Origin: Streptomyces spinosus
Lineage (GTDB): Bacteria > Actinomycetota > Actinomycetes > Streptomycetales > Streptomycetaceae
Reading direction: 5' to 3'
DNA length: 64,000 bases
NCBI RefSeq assembly: GCF_020400655.1
Contig: NZ_JAINRC010000005.1
Coordinates: 124,001 to 188,000 of the forward strand
In this document: positions 17,097 to 27,300 of the stretch, piece after piece
How the letters are laid out: each line of letters opens with the position of its first letter
Position numbering within the stretch: position 1 is the stretch's first letter
Notes under the pieces: model-generated
Told to the model about the DNA's origin: nothing
Seen by the model: the letters and a program-made list of their open reading frames with translations, nothing else
Databases searched by the model: none
Position numbers and translations under genes: made by a program

Positions 17097-19988
17097 TTAC
17101 AGGGCTCCCTTGCGGGTGAGGTGATTGAAGGCGAGCCAGCCCGGCAGCACCGGCAGCCACAGGGTCAGCAGCCGGAAGAGCAGGACGGCCGGAGCCGCGA
17201 CCTCCTTGGGCAGGCCCACGGCGATCAGGCCGACGGTGAGGGTCGCCTCGACCGCGCCCACGCCACCGGGGGTGGGCGCCGCGGAGCCGAGCGCGTTGCC
17301 GGCGAGGAAGACGACGGCGACGCTGGCGATGCTCAGCGACGTCGATCCGTCGCCGAAGGCCCGGATGGAGGCATCCAGGCACATCACGAAGCAGGCGGTC
17401 AGCAGCAGCATCCCGCCGATGCCCGTGACGAGCTTCTGGGGTCGCTGGAGCACGTCGAGCATCCGCGGTACGACACCGGCGAACAGCGACCTCACGCGCG
17501 TGACGACGAATTTCCGCAGGAACGGCACCGAGGTGACCACGAGGACCAGGACGGCCACGGTCAGCAGACCCGCGATGACCGTGCGGGACGGCGACAGGGA
17601 CGGCGTCTTCTCGGTGCCGGTCAGATAGCCGAAGGACAGCAGCATCAGGATGTGACAGCCGAGCCCGAACAACTGCGAGGCGCCGACGCTGGCCACCGCG
17701 AGTCCCGGGCGTACGCCGGCGCGCTGCAGGAAGCGCGTGTTGAGGGCCACACCGCCGACCGCGGCCGGCGCCACGATCTTCACGAACGACCCGGCGACCT
17801 GCGCGGCCACGGTCCGCGGGAACGGCACCCGTTCCGGTACGAAGCCCAGCAGGGCCATCGCGGCGGCGACGTAGCTGAGCGCGGAGAACAGCACCCCGGC
17901 GGCCACCCAGCCCCACTGGGCCCGCGCGAACAGCGTGCCGAACTCGATGTGGGTGAGCTGCGTCAGCAGGTAGTAGGCGCCGATCGCACCCGCGATGAAG
18001 CTGATGAGGGTGCGCGGCCGGACCCGCTCCAGGCGGGCCGGTTCCACGGGCGCCTGGGGCCTGATCCGCAGGACCTGGTGCCGGATCTGGGTGAGGAGAT
18101 CCTCCTCGCGGGCCTCTTCGAGGGCTTCGTCGATGGCCCGCTTCTCGGCGCGCTGCTCGGCGCGCACCGCCTTCTTGTCGGGCTTCCCGGGCTCGGGCGG
18201 GGCCGTCTCGGACGCCTCCTCCAGACGGGCCAGCTTGGCCTGCCGGGAGGCTTCGAGCACGGCTTCCCGTTCGCGCTGGGCCCGCTCCCGGGCCAGTCGG
18301 CGCAGCGTCGCGCGCGTGGAGCGCGTCAGCGCGATCGGCTGGAGCATCGGCAGACAGTCGGCCACCGCGTCCGGGCCGAGCACCTTCACCGCCGAGGCCA
18401 CCGCCCGCTCGGCACCCACCCGCAGGCCGAGCGTGGTGACCAGCTGGGCGACGTCCATCCGCAGCAGCAGATCGCCGGCCGCGATCTCGCCGCCGCGCAG
18501 TTCGGTGAGGATCACCCTGCCGGAACGATCCACCAGGATCGCGTCCCCGGCCAGCCTGCGGTGCGCGATGCGCCGGGACTGCAGCGCCCGCACCTGATGC
18601 CAGGTGTTCCGCAGCAGCTCGTCGGTGATCTCCTCGTCGGCCAGCGAGTCCAGGGTGCGCCCGCCGGTGTGCTCGTAGACGAGCATGACCGCGTCCGGGC
18701 CCAGTTCGGAGGTGGCGATCAGCTTGGGCGCGTTGGCACCCGCCGCGATCGCCGCGTACGCCAGCAGCGCCTCCTGCTCCAGTGCCTGGCGCAGTGACTG
18801 GAGGCTGGAGCGGGTGGCGAAGCCGCGCAGGGTGAGATTGCGCCAGGCGCGGTAGAAGAAGCCCTGGGCCTGCTGCTCCCGGTCGACGACCGTGACGTCC
18901 AGCGGCGGGCCGTCCTCCAGGGAGACGAAGTAGCGCCGGCCCCGGTCGCCGTTCTCCGTCTCCACCACTTCCTCGCGGGCCGCTCCGACGGGGTGGAAGC
19001 CGACGTGCCGCAGGCCCGCCATCAGGGTCTGGCCGGTCGGGCGGACGTTGGGGGAGCCGACCGCGTACAGGGTGCCGTAGGCGATGGTCCAGCCGATCAG
19101 CACGGTCAGGATGATCGAGAAGGGGGTCGTGTAGCCGGTGACCAGCATCGAGAACGCGTCGAGCAGCAGCACGATCCACAGCACCGCGCGCCATCTGGGT
19201 CTGCGGGACATGCCGACGGCCGTCATGTAGGCGATCACGGGCGCCAGATAGCCGTGCACCGGGTCCGTCAGGGCGTGGATGTCACCCGGCGAGGGCTGGG
19301 TGAGCGCCTCCTGGATCGAGTCCGGGGCGGCCCGGGCGACCCACAGGTCGGTGGCGAGCGTCACCCCGTGCGCCAGGACGGCCGCGAGGACGCCGTCGGC
19401 GATGCGCAGCCCGTCGCGTTTGATCAGCCGTTCGATCGCGAACGCGACCGGCACCAGCAGGATCGCGATGCTGGAGGCCAGCCCCGCGATCTTGATCAGC
19501 AGGTCCGGGGCCTGCCCGGTGCCCTTGTTGATGTCCTGTTCGAGGCCCGAGGTGGTGCCGTGCGCGAAGGCGGCGATCGCGAGCAGCACCACGATGCCGA
19601 GCAGGCCGACCAGGAGCCGCATCAGATCGGAGGGGCGGTGCACGCGCGCGGGGAGCAGCGGTTCGTCGCGTTCGACCTGTTCGGCGTGGGGGTCGTCGTC
19701 GGCGCACGGAGGATGGTCCGGCGGCGTGGGCCCGGGCATCCGCGCCGTCTCGGCGACGGGCGGCCCCTCGGCGGCAACCGCTGCGCCGCCGTCATCCGCG
19801 CGCGTGGCGTCGTCCTCGCGCTGACCGGCGTCTTCCTGGCCGGGCCGGCCGCCGTCTTCCTGCTGCGCGCCGGTGCCGCCGCCGTCCGCGCGGGCGGGAC
19901 CGGGGCGCGCGGAGGCGTCAGGGGTGCCCGCCGCTCCTTCGGGGTGCACGCCCTGCTCCTTCGTGGTCTCTTCGTGGTCTCGTATCAC
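17097..19988 (-). CDS. Membrane protein with kinase-like domain and flippase-like (LPG-synthase TM) domain
   Basis: The 963-residue protein has a disordered N-terminus, a first membrane bundle (about residues 125-320, beginning MRLLVGLLGIVVLLAIAAF), a soluble kinase-like domain (about 370-580; MLVYEHTGGRTLDSLADEEI, AHRRLAGDAILVDRSGRVILTEL) and a second eight-helix bundle (about 660-960) of the UPF0104/lysylphosphatidylglycerol-synthase membrane type. The kinase-like part shows H-R-x-x-x-x-x-A-I in place of the canonical HxDxxxxN and no clear DFG, so it may be a pseudokinase. Homologs occur next to moeB in mycobacteria (from memory). A lipid or glycan flippase role is inference. Confidence 0.8.
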   Translation of the reverse strand: MIRDHEETTKEQGVHPEGAAGTPDASARPGPARADGGGTGAQQEDGGRPGQEDAGQREDDATRADDGGAAVAAEGPPVAETARMPGPTPPDHPPCADDDPHAEQVERDEPLLPARVHRPSDLMRLLVGLLGIVVLLAIAAFAHGTTSGLEQDINKGTGQAPDLLIKIAGLASSIAILLVPVAFAIERLIKRDGLRIADGVLAAVLAHGVTLATDLWVARAAPDSIQEALTQPSPGDIHALTDPVHGYLAPVIAYMTAVGMSRRPRWRAVLWIVLLLDAFSMLVTGYTTPFSIILTVLIGWTIAYGTLYAVGSPNVRPTGQTLMAGLRHVGFHPVGAAREEVVETENGDRGRRYFVSLEDGPPLDVTVVDREQQAQGFFYRAWRNLTLRGFATRSSLQSLRQALEQEALLAYAAIAAGANAPKLIATSELGPDAVMLVYEHTGGRTLDSLADEEITDELLRNTWHQVRALQSRRIAHRRLAGDAILVDRSGRVILTELRGGEIAAGDLLLRMDVAQLVTTLGLRVGAERAVASAVKVLGPDAVADCLPMLQPIALTRSTRATLRRLARERAQREREAVLEASRQAKLARLEEASETAPPEPGKPDKKAVRAEQRAEKRAIDEALEEAREEDLLTQIRHQVLRIRPQAPVEPARLERVRPRTLISFIAGAIGAYYLLTQLTHIEFGTLFARAQWGWVAAGVLFSALSYVAAAMALLGFVPERVPFPRTVAAQVAGSFVKIVAPAAVGGVALNTRFLQRAGVRPGLAVASVGASQLFGLGCHILMLLSFGYLTGTEKTPSLSPSRTVIAGLLTVAVLVLVVTSVPFLRKFVVTRVRSLFAGVVPRMLDVLQRPQKLVTGIGGMLLLTACFVMCLDASIRAFGDGSTSLSIASVAVVFLAGNALGSAAPTPGGVGAVEATLTVGLIAVGLPKEVAAPAVLLFRLLTLWLPVLPGWLAFNHLTRKGAL

Positions 19989-20150
19989 CAGTCACCGCCC
20001 GCACGATGGTGGCATGCCCCACCGACACTCGCGGGCATCAGGGTGCGGATGCGCGGGCGGACAGTCTGCCCCAAGGACCGGGCGGGTGCGAGAGGACCAT
20101 TGCGCACGGCGCGCTCCGGAACGTCGGCGGGGTGCGGCAGGATGGGGCGG

Positions 20151-20558
20151 ATGAGCGAGCAGAGCCCTCCCGAGGACGCCCGCGCGGAGTGCGCGGACGC
20201 GCTGCCGGGACTCGCGGACGCACTCCCGGAGTACGCCGAGCGGGTCCTGGACGTCGCCGAGCGGATTCCGCCGGGCCGGGTCATGACCTACGGCGACGTC
20301 GCGGAGTGGCTGGAGGAGGGCGGGCCGCGCCAGGTCGGCCGGGTGATGGCCCTGTACGGCGGCGCGGTCCCGTGGTGGCGGGTCGTACGCGCCGACGGCG
20401 TGCTGCTGCCCGGACACGAGCTGCGCGCGCTCGCCCACTACCGCGAGGAGGGCACCCCGCTGAAGCAGGCGGGCAGCGGCGCCGAGGGCCATCTGCCGCG
20501 GCTCGACATGCGCCGTGCCCGATGGGACGGCGGCGCGGGTGCGGAGGATCACACCTGA
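20151..20558 (+). CDS. Alkyltransferase-like (ATL) protein, MGMT family without active Cys
   Basis: A 135-residue protein of the O6-alkylguanine-DNA alkyltransferase fold. The DNA-binding helix-turn-helix region is RIPPGRVMTYGDVAEWLEEG (residues 38-57). Where true MGMT enzymes have PCHRVV, this has PWWRVV (74-79), so the acceptor Cys is Trp75. Known: ATL proteins bind alkylated guanine without repairing it and recruit nucleotide excision repair. The same family lies upstream of adnAB in mycobacteria (from memory). The ATG is the first start that gives a family-length protein; the frame runs open far upstream but is antisense to the flippase gene. Confidence 0.85.
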   Translation: MSEQSPPEDARAECADALPGLADALPEYAERVLDVAERIPPGRVMTYGDVAEWLEEGGPRQVGRVMALYGGAVPWWRVVRADGVLLPGHELRALAHYREEGTPLKQAGSGAEGHLPRLDMRRARWDGGAGAEDHT

Positions 20559-20815
20559 CAGCTTCCGCCATCGGATGCCGCCTCGGAGGGGCCGTGGCCC
20601 GTTCGGGGGACATGGGGGACGTCCGTGGCATGCCGTACGTTCGTGAGATGTGGGATGCGCGTGACCGGAGTGCCGCGAGGGAAGAAGCGGAAGCCCTGCT
20701 TCCGTCCGGAGCGGCGGCGTAGCGTCGGCAGCACGTGTCCTCCTCATCCCGCGGCCACCGCCTCGCGCGCGTGACCGCCTGCCCGCCAGCACGACCACCA
20801 GGACCGGCACATCAC

Positions 20816-23800
20816 GTGAGCTCCTCTTCCTCCACCCGGCGCCTGCCGCACCCACCGGTGCGGCAGGGGAACCGTGGCGCTTACCGACTGGTCCGTACCC
20901 CTCCGGCCGTCGTGGACCCCCCTCGTCTGGACGCGGCACAGCGTGCCGTGGTTGACCACCGCAGCGGACCGCTCCTCGTCCTCGCCGGTCCCGGCACCGG
21001 CAAGACGACCACGCTGGTCGAGTCCGTGGCCGACCGGATCGCCCGGGGCGGCGACCCCGAGCGGATCCTGGTGCTCACGTTCAGCCGCAAGGCCGCCGTC
21101 GGCCTGCGCGACCGCATGGCCCTGCGCATGGGCGCCGCCCGCGCCCCCAGGGCGACCACATTCCATTCGTACTGCTACGCGCTGGTCCGTGCCCACCAGG
21201 ACAGCGGCCGGTTCACCGAACCCCTGCGCCTGCTCTCCGGCCCCGAGCAGGACGTCGCCGTCCGCGAGCTGCTCGCCGGCCAGCCCGAGCTGGAGCGCCT
21301 CGGCCTGACCCATGTGCGCTGGCCGGACGAACTGCGCGCCTGCCTGACCACGCGTGGCTTCGCCGACGAGGTCCGTGCCGTCCTCGCCCGCAGCCGGGAG
21401 CTCGGTCTCGGCCCGGACGCCCTGGACGCCTTCGCCCGCCGCATCGGCCGCCCCGACTGGCGGGCGGCCGCCGCGTTCCTCGCCGAGTACCTCGACACCC
21501 TCGACCTCCAGGGCGTCCTGGACTACGCGGAACTGGTCCACCGCGCCGTCCTGCTCGCCCGCCGCCCGCAGACCGCGGCACGGCTGGCGGCCCAGTACGA
21601 CGCCGTGTACGTCGACGAGTACCAGGACACCGACCCCGCCCAGGTCCGGCTGCTGCGCGCCCTGGCGGGCGGCGGGCGCACCCTGGTCGCCTTCGGCGAC
21701 CCCGACCAGTCGATCTACGCCTTCCGGGGAGCCGACGTGAACGGCATCCTCGACTTCCCGGCCGCCTTCCCGCGCGCGGACGGCCGTCCCGCCCCCGTGG
21801 CGGTGCTGCGCACCTCCCGCCGCTCCGGTGCCGGTCTGCTGGCCGCGACCCGCCTGATCACCCAGCGCATGCCGCTGACCCGGCTGCCCGCCGAGAAGGT
21901 CCGCGCCCACCGGGAGCCGGCCCCCGTACGGGACGGCGGCCGGGTCGAGGTCCACACGTACCCGACGCCCGGCGCGGAAGTGGACAACATCGCGGACATC
22001 CTGCGCCGAGCGCACTTGGAGGACGGCGTCCCCTGGAGCGACATGGCCGTCCTGGTACGCGCGGGCTCCCGCCTCCCGACCCTGCGCCGGGCCCTCACCG
22101 CGGCCGGTGTCCCCCTGGACATCGACGGGGACGAGCTGCCCCTGCGGCACGAGCCCGCGGTCGCACCGCTGCTCACGGCCCTGCGCGCGGTGGCCACGGC
22201 GGAGGCACGACACCGCGGAGAGGACCCGGCGGCGGGTGCGGAGGACGAGGCACCGGCCGGTGGAGAGGCCGCCGGTGAACGTAACGACGCCGCCGAGGAA
22301 CTCGCCGGAGCCGCCGCGGAACGCGCCGTAGCCACCGCGGAACCGGTCCCGGACTCCTCCTGGCTGGACACCGAGACCGCTCTCACCCTGCTCACCTCCC
22401 CGCTCGCCGGCATGGACGCCGCCGACCTGCGCCGCCTCGGGCGTGCCCTGCGCGAGGAGGAGCGGGCCGGCGGGAACCCGCTGCCGCCGCCGTCCGACGA
22501 ACTGCTCGCGCGGGCGCTCGCCGAACCCGAGCGCCTGGCCGTGCACGACCCGGCGTACGCGCGCGGGGCACAGCGTCTCGGCACGCTGCTCCGCAAGGCC
22601 CGTGAGCGCCTCGCCGGCGGCGGCACGGCCGAGGAGGCGCTGTGGGACCTGTGGCAGGGCACACCGTGGCCCGGACGCCTGGAACGGGCCGCCCGGCGCG
22701 GCGGCGCCGCCGGCCGCAACGCCGACCGGGACCTGGACGCCGTGTGCGCGCTGTTCGCCACCGCCGCGCGCGCGGAGGAGCGCTTCGGCGGCCGCGGCGC
22801 CCTGAACTTCCTGGAGCAGATCGAGGCCGAGGACATAGCCGCCGACACGCTCGCCCGCCGCGCGGTACGCCCGGACGCCGTCCGTGTGATGACCGCGCAC
22901 CGCGCCAAGGGCCTGGAATGGCGGCTCGTCGTCGTCGCCGGCGTCCAGGAAGGGCTCTGGCCCGACCTGCGGCGCCGCGGCTCGCTGCTGGAGGCCGACC
23001 GCATCGGCCGGGACGGGCTCGCCGAGCCGCTCACCCCGGGCGCGCTGCTCGCCGAGGAGCGCCGTCTGTTCTACGTCGCCGCCACGCGCGCGCGTGACCG
23101 CCTCGTCGTCACCGCGGTGAAGGCACCGGCCGACGACGGCGACCAGCCGTCCCGGTTCCTCACCGAGCTGGGCGTCGAGCCGAGGGACGTCACCGGGCGA
23201 CCCCGCCGGCCGCTGTCCGTCGCCGCCCTCGTCGCCGAGCTGCGCGCGACCACGGTCGACCCGCGCGCGTCGGCCCCGCTTCGGGAGGCAGCGGCCCGCA
23301 GACTCGCCCGGCTCGCCGCCCTCGCCGACGAGGACGGCCGCCCGCTGGTGCCGTCCGCACACCCCTACCGCTGGTGGGGCATGTTCGACCCGACCGAGAG
23401 CAAGGTGCCGCTGCGCCACCGGGACCAGCCCGTGGTGCTCTCCGGCAGCGCCCTCGACCAGCTCGCCAACACCTGCGCGCTGCAGTGGTTCCTGGGCCGT
23501 GAGGTGAAGGCGGACGCCCCCGCCACCACCGCCCAGGGCTTCGGCAACGTCGTCCACGTCCTCGCCGACGAGGTCGCCTCCGGCCGCACGCCCGCCGACC
23601 TCGACGTCCTCATGGAACGCCTGGACTCCGTGTGGAACGCGCTGGCCTTCGACGCGCCGTGGAAGTCGCGGCAGGAGAAGGACAACGCGCGCGTGGCGCT
23701 CGAACGCTTCCTGAACTGGCACGTACTGGACCGGGCGGGCCGGACGCCGGTGGTGAGCGAGCACGACTTCGACGTCACCCTCGAAGCGGGCGACTACCAG

Positions 23801-24232
23801 GTCCGCATCCGCGGCCAGATGGACCGCGTCGAGACGGACGCCGAGGGCCGCGCCTACGTGGTCGACTTCAAGACCGGCAAACAGGCGCCCACGGCGAGCG
23901 AGGTGGAACGGCACCCCCAGCTCGCCGTCTACCAGCTCGCCGTCCGCGAAGGCGCCGTCGACACGGCCTTCGACGGCGCACGCCCCGAACCGGGCGGCGC
24001 GGAGCTGGTCCACCTCAGACAGGGAGCCGCCAAGCGCGACGGGGGCGACGGACTGCCCAAGGTGCAGACCCAGGAGCCGCCGACGGGGGAGTGGGTCGGC
24101 GAGCTGCTGGCCACCGCCGCCGGAAAGGTCCTCGACGAGCGGTTCACACCGAGCGCCGGCCAGCACTGCGCGCACTGCGCGTTCCGGGCGTCGTGCAGCG
24201 CCCGCCCGGAGGGACAGCACGTGGTCGAGTGA
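20816..24232 (+). CDS. adnA: Helicase-nuclease subunit AdnA
   Basis: A 1138-residue UvrD-like helicase with a C-terminal RecB/AddB-type nuclease. Helicase motifs: Walker A GPGTGKT (58-64), Walker B VDEYQDTD near 266, and motif V/VI in VMTAHRAKGLEW and FYVAATRARDRL. Nuclease motif VVDFKTGK is near 1015, and the iron-sulfur ligands are C887 plus C1118-x2-C1121-x5-C1127. Known: AdnAB is the actinobacterial RecBCD/AddAB counterpart that resects double-strand ends. A GTG at 20735 is in frame and sits 9 nt after a TAGCGT box, so a 1165-residue leaderless form is possible; the start here keeps the better-conserved N-terminus. Confidence 0.92.
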   Translation: MSSSSSTRRLPHPPVRQGNRGAYRLVRTPPAVVDPPRLDAAQRAVVDHRSGPLLVLAGPGTGKTTTLVESVADRIARGGDPERILVLTFSRKAAVGLRDRMALRMGAARAPRATTFHSYCYALVRAHQDSGRFTEPLRLLSGPEQDVAVRELLAGQPELERLGLTHVRWPDELRACLTTRGFADEVRAVLARSRELGLGPDALDAFARRIGRPDWRAAAAFLAEYLDTLDLQGVLDYAELVHRAVLLARRPQTAARLAAQYDAVYVDEYQDTDPAQVRLLRALAGGGRTLVAFGDPDQSIYAFRGADVNGILDFPAAFPRADGRPAPVAVLRTSRRSGAGLLAATRLITQRMPLTRLPAEKVRAHREPAPVRDGGRVEVHTYPTPGAEVDNIADILRRAHLEDGVPWSDMAVLVRAGSRLPTLRRALTAAGVPLDIDGDELPLRHEPAVAPLLTALRAVATAEARHRGEDPAAGAEDEAPAGGEAAGERNDAAEELAGAAAERAVATAEPVPDSSWLDTETALTLLTSPLAGMDAADLRRLGRALREEERAGGNPLPPPSDELLARALAEPERLAVHDPAYARGAQRLGTLLRKARERLAGGGTAEEALWDLWQGTPWPGRLERAARRGGAAGRNADRDLDAVCALFATAARAEERFGGRGALNFLEQIEAEDIAADTLARRAVRPDAVRVMTAHRAKGLEWRLVVVAGVQEGLWPDLRRRGSLLEADRIGRDGLAEPLTPGALLAEERRLFYVAATRARDRLVVTAVKAPADDGDQPSRFLTELGVEPRDVTGRPRRPLSVAALVAELRATTVDPRASAPLREAAARRLARLAALADEDGRPLVPSAHPYRWWGMFDPTESKVPLRHRDQPVVLSGSALDQLANTCALQWFLGREVKADAPATTAQGFGNVVHVLADEVASGRTPADLDVLMERLDSVWNALAFDAPWKSRQEKDNARVALERFLNWHVLDRAGRTPVVSEHDFDVTLEAGDYQVRIRGQMDRVETDAEGRAYVVDFKTGKQAPTASEVERHPQLAVYQLAVREGAVDTAFDGARPEPGGAELVHLRQGAAKRDGGDGLPKVQTQEPPTGEWVGELLATAAGKVLDERFTPSAGQHCAHCAFRASCSARPEGQHVVE

Positions 24233-24328
24233 TCCGAACGATCCGCGTGACGTACGGCACCACAGACGCTGACCTGCGCTTCTTCCGTCCCGCCGACCGA
24301 TCCGGTCTCGACTGTCAGTCCCCGCCGC

Positions 24329-24334
24329 TAGCCT
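24329..24334 (+). promoter_or_regulatory. -10 box, probable leaderless promoter of adnB
   Basis: TAGCCT lies 8 nt before the adnB ATG, where no ribosome binding site is seen. This is the arrangement of a leaderless Streptomyces transcript. The -35 region (CTCGAC, 16 bp upstream) is weak. Confidence 0.35.
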
Positions 24335-24342
24335 CTGTCGAC

Positions 24343-27300
24343 ATGCCCGCCCGTATCACCGACCCCGAGCAGCTCAAAGAGCTCCTCGGTATCCCGTTCA
24401 CCCCGGAGCAGACGGCCTGCATCACCGCGCCGCCCGCCCCGCAGGTGATCGTGGCCGGTGCCGGATCGGGCAAGACCACCGTGATGGCGGCCCGCGTGGT
24501 CTGGCTCGTCGGCACCGGACAGGTCGCCCCCGAACAGGTCCTCGGCCTGACCTTCACCAACAAGGCCGCCGGTGAGCTGGCCGAACGCGTCCGCAAGGCC
24601 CTGATCAAGGCCGGCGTCACCGACCCCGACGTCATCGACCCCGACAACCCTCCGGGCGAGCCGGTCATCTCGACGTACCACTCCTTCGCCGGCCGCCTGC
24701 TCACCGACCACGGCCTGCGGCTCGGCCTGGAGCCCAGCTCGCGCCTCCTGGCCGACGCCACCCGCTTCCAGCTCGCCGCGCGCGTGCTGCGCGAGGCCCC
24801 GGGCCCGTACCCGGCGCTGACCCGCTCCTTCGCCGACCTCGTCAGCGACCTGCTCGCGCTCGACTCCGAACTCGCCGAACACCTCGTCGACCCCGAGGAA
24901 CTGCGCGCCTGGGACACCGGTCTGCTGCGCACCCTCGAAGGGACCAGGCTCACCAACGCCGACCTGCGCAAGGTCCCCGAGACCGCCGCGGCCCGCCGGG
25001 AACTCGCCGAACTCGTCAAGCGCTACCGGGCCGCCAAGCGCGCGCGGGACCTGCTCGACTTCGGCGACCAGATCGCCCTGTCCGCGCGCCTCGCCGGCAT
25101 CCCCGAGGTGGGCCGCCTGCTGCGCGAGGAGTTCCGCGTGGTGCTCCTCGACGAGTACCAGGACACCTCCGTGGCCCAGCGCGTCCTGCTCGCCGGCCTG
25201 TTCGGCGGCGGCACCGGCCACCCCGTGACCGCCGTCGGCGACCCCTGCCAGGCCATCTACGGCTGGCGCGGCGCCTCCGTCGCCAACCTGGACGACTTCC
25301 CCGACCACTTCGCGCACGCCGACGGCAGCCCCGCGAAGCGGCAGGCGCTCAGCGAGAACCGCCGCAGCGGCGGGCGCCTGCTCGACCTCGCCAACGGCCT
25401 CGCCACACCCCTGCGCGCGATGCACGCGGGCGTGGAGGCCCTCCGCCCGGCCCCCGGCGCCGAGTACGACGGCACGGTCCGCTGCGCCCTGCTGCCCACC
25501 CACGCCGAGGAGATCGACTGGATCGCCGACTCCCTCGCCCACCTCGTGCGCACCGGCACGCCACCCGGTGAGATCGCCGTACTGTGCCGGACCGCGACCG
25601 ACTTCGCCGAGATCCAGGGCGCCCTCGTCGCCCGCGACGTCCCCGTCGAGGTCGTCGGCCTCTCCGGCCTGCTCCACCTGCCCGAGATCGCCGACCTCGT
25701 CGCCGTCTGCGAAGTCCTCCAGGACCCCGGCGCCAACGCCGCCCTGGTACGCCTGCTGACCGGACCGCGCTGGCGCATCGGCCCCCGCGACCTCGCCCTG
25801 CTGGGCCGCCGCGCCCGGCTGCTGGTCGCCCACGCGCGCGTGGACGGCACCGACGACCCGGACCGCCGGCTCGCCGAGGCCGTGGAGGGCGTCGACCCGT
25901 CCGAGGTGATCTCGCTCGCCGACGCCCTGGACACCTTCCTGGAAGCACCCGTGGAGGGGGGCGACGACGACGGGCTGCCGTTCTCCCCGGACGCGCGCGT
26001 GCGCTTCGCCCGGCTCGCCGCCGAACTGCGCGACCTGCGCCGATCGCTGTCCGACCCGCTGATGGACGTCCTGCACCGCGTCCTCGCCGTCACCGGCCTG
26101 GAAGTGGAGCTGTCGGCGTCGCCGCACGCGCTCGCCGCCCGCCGCCGCGAGACCCTGTCCAACTTCCTGGACATCGCCGCCTCCTTCGCCGCCGGCGACA
26201 GCGAGGCCACCCTGCTGGCCTTCCTCGGCTTCCTGCGCACCGCCGCCCAGTACGAGAAGGGCCTCGACAACTCCCTGCCCGGCGGCGAGAACACCGTCAA
26301 GGTGCTCACCGCGCACAAGTCCAAGGGCCTGGAGTGGGACGTCGTGGCCGTCCCCGGACTCGTGACCGGCACCTTCCCCAGCTCCCAGGGCCGCGAGAAG
26401 TGGACCGCCCAGGCCAAGGTGCTGCCCCACGCCCTGCGCGGCGACACCGACACCCTGCCCGACGTGCAGTCCTGGGACTCGCGTGGCATGAAGGCCTTCC
26501 ACGAGGCCATGAAGGAGCACCAGCACACCGAGGAGCTCCGCCTCGGCTACGTCACCTTCACCCGTCCCCGCTCCCTCCTGCTCGGCTCCGGCCACTGGTG
26601 GGGGCCCAGCCAGAAGAAGCCGCGCGGCCCGTCGGACTTCCTCACGGCCCTGTACGACCACTGCGCCGCCGGGTACGGCGAGATCGAGGTCTGGGCGGAG
26701 TCGCCGGCCGAGGACGAGGAGAACCCGGCCCTGCACGCCGCCACCGCCGACCAGGTGTGGCCGCTCCCGCTGGACGCCGCCGCCCTGGCCCGCCGCCGCG
26801 CCGCCGCCGAAACCGTCCTCACCCACCTGGACGCCCTCGCCGCCGGGCCCGCCGACGGGCGACGGCCGGCTGCCCCGCACGACCCCGCCGGCGCCGAGGA
26901 CCCGGACTGGCCCGCCCCACCGGAGGACGAGCCGTACGGCGACGACCCGTACGGTGACGACCCGGACGGCGACGACCCGTACGGCGATGGTCCGTATGAC
27001 GAGGAGCGGTACGCGGACCTCCCTCGGCAAGGTCAGCCCGACGATCCGTTCGGCGACGCCCCCTTCGACGACCCCGACGGCGACCCCTTCGGCGACGACC
27101 CCTTCGCCGGTGACCCGCCAGCGGGCGCCGTCGACGGTGAGCCCTTCGGCCAGGACACCTGGGAGGCCGAACGGCCCACGGTCCCGCACCAGGCGCCCGC
27201 CCCGCAGGACCGCCCCCGTGCCGCCGCACCACGGCTCGCCACCGCCCTCACCCCGGAGGAGGCCCGCACCATCGCCTCCTGGGACCGCGACCTGGACGCG

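Noticed and set aside
23632..24342. Upstream extension of the adnB frame into adnA
   Set aside because: The extra residues are out-of-frame translation of adnA and match nothing. The ATG at 24343 has the family N-terminus and a -10 box in front.
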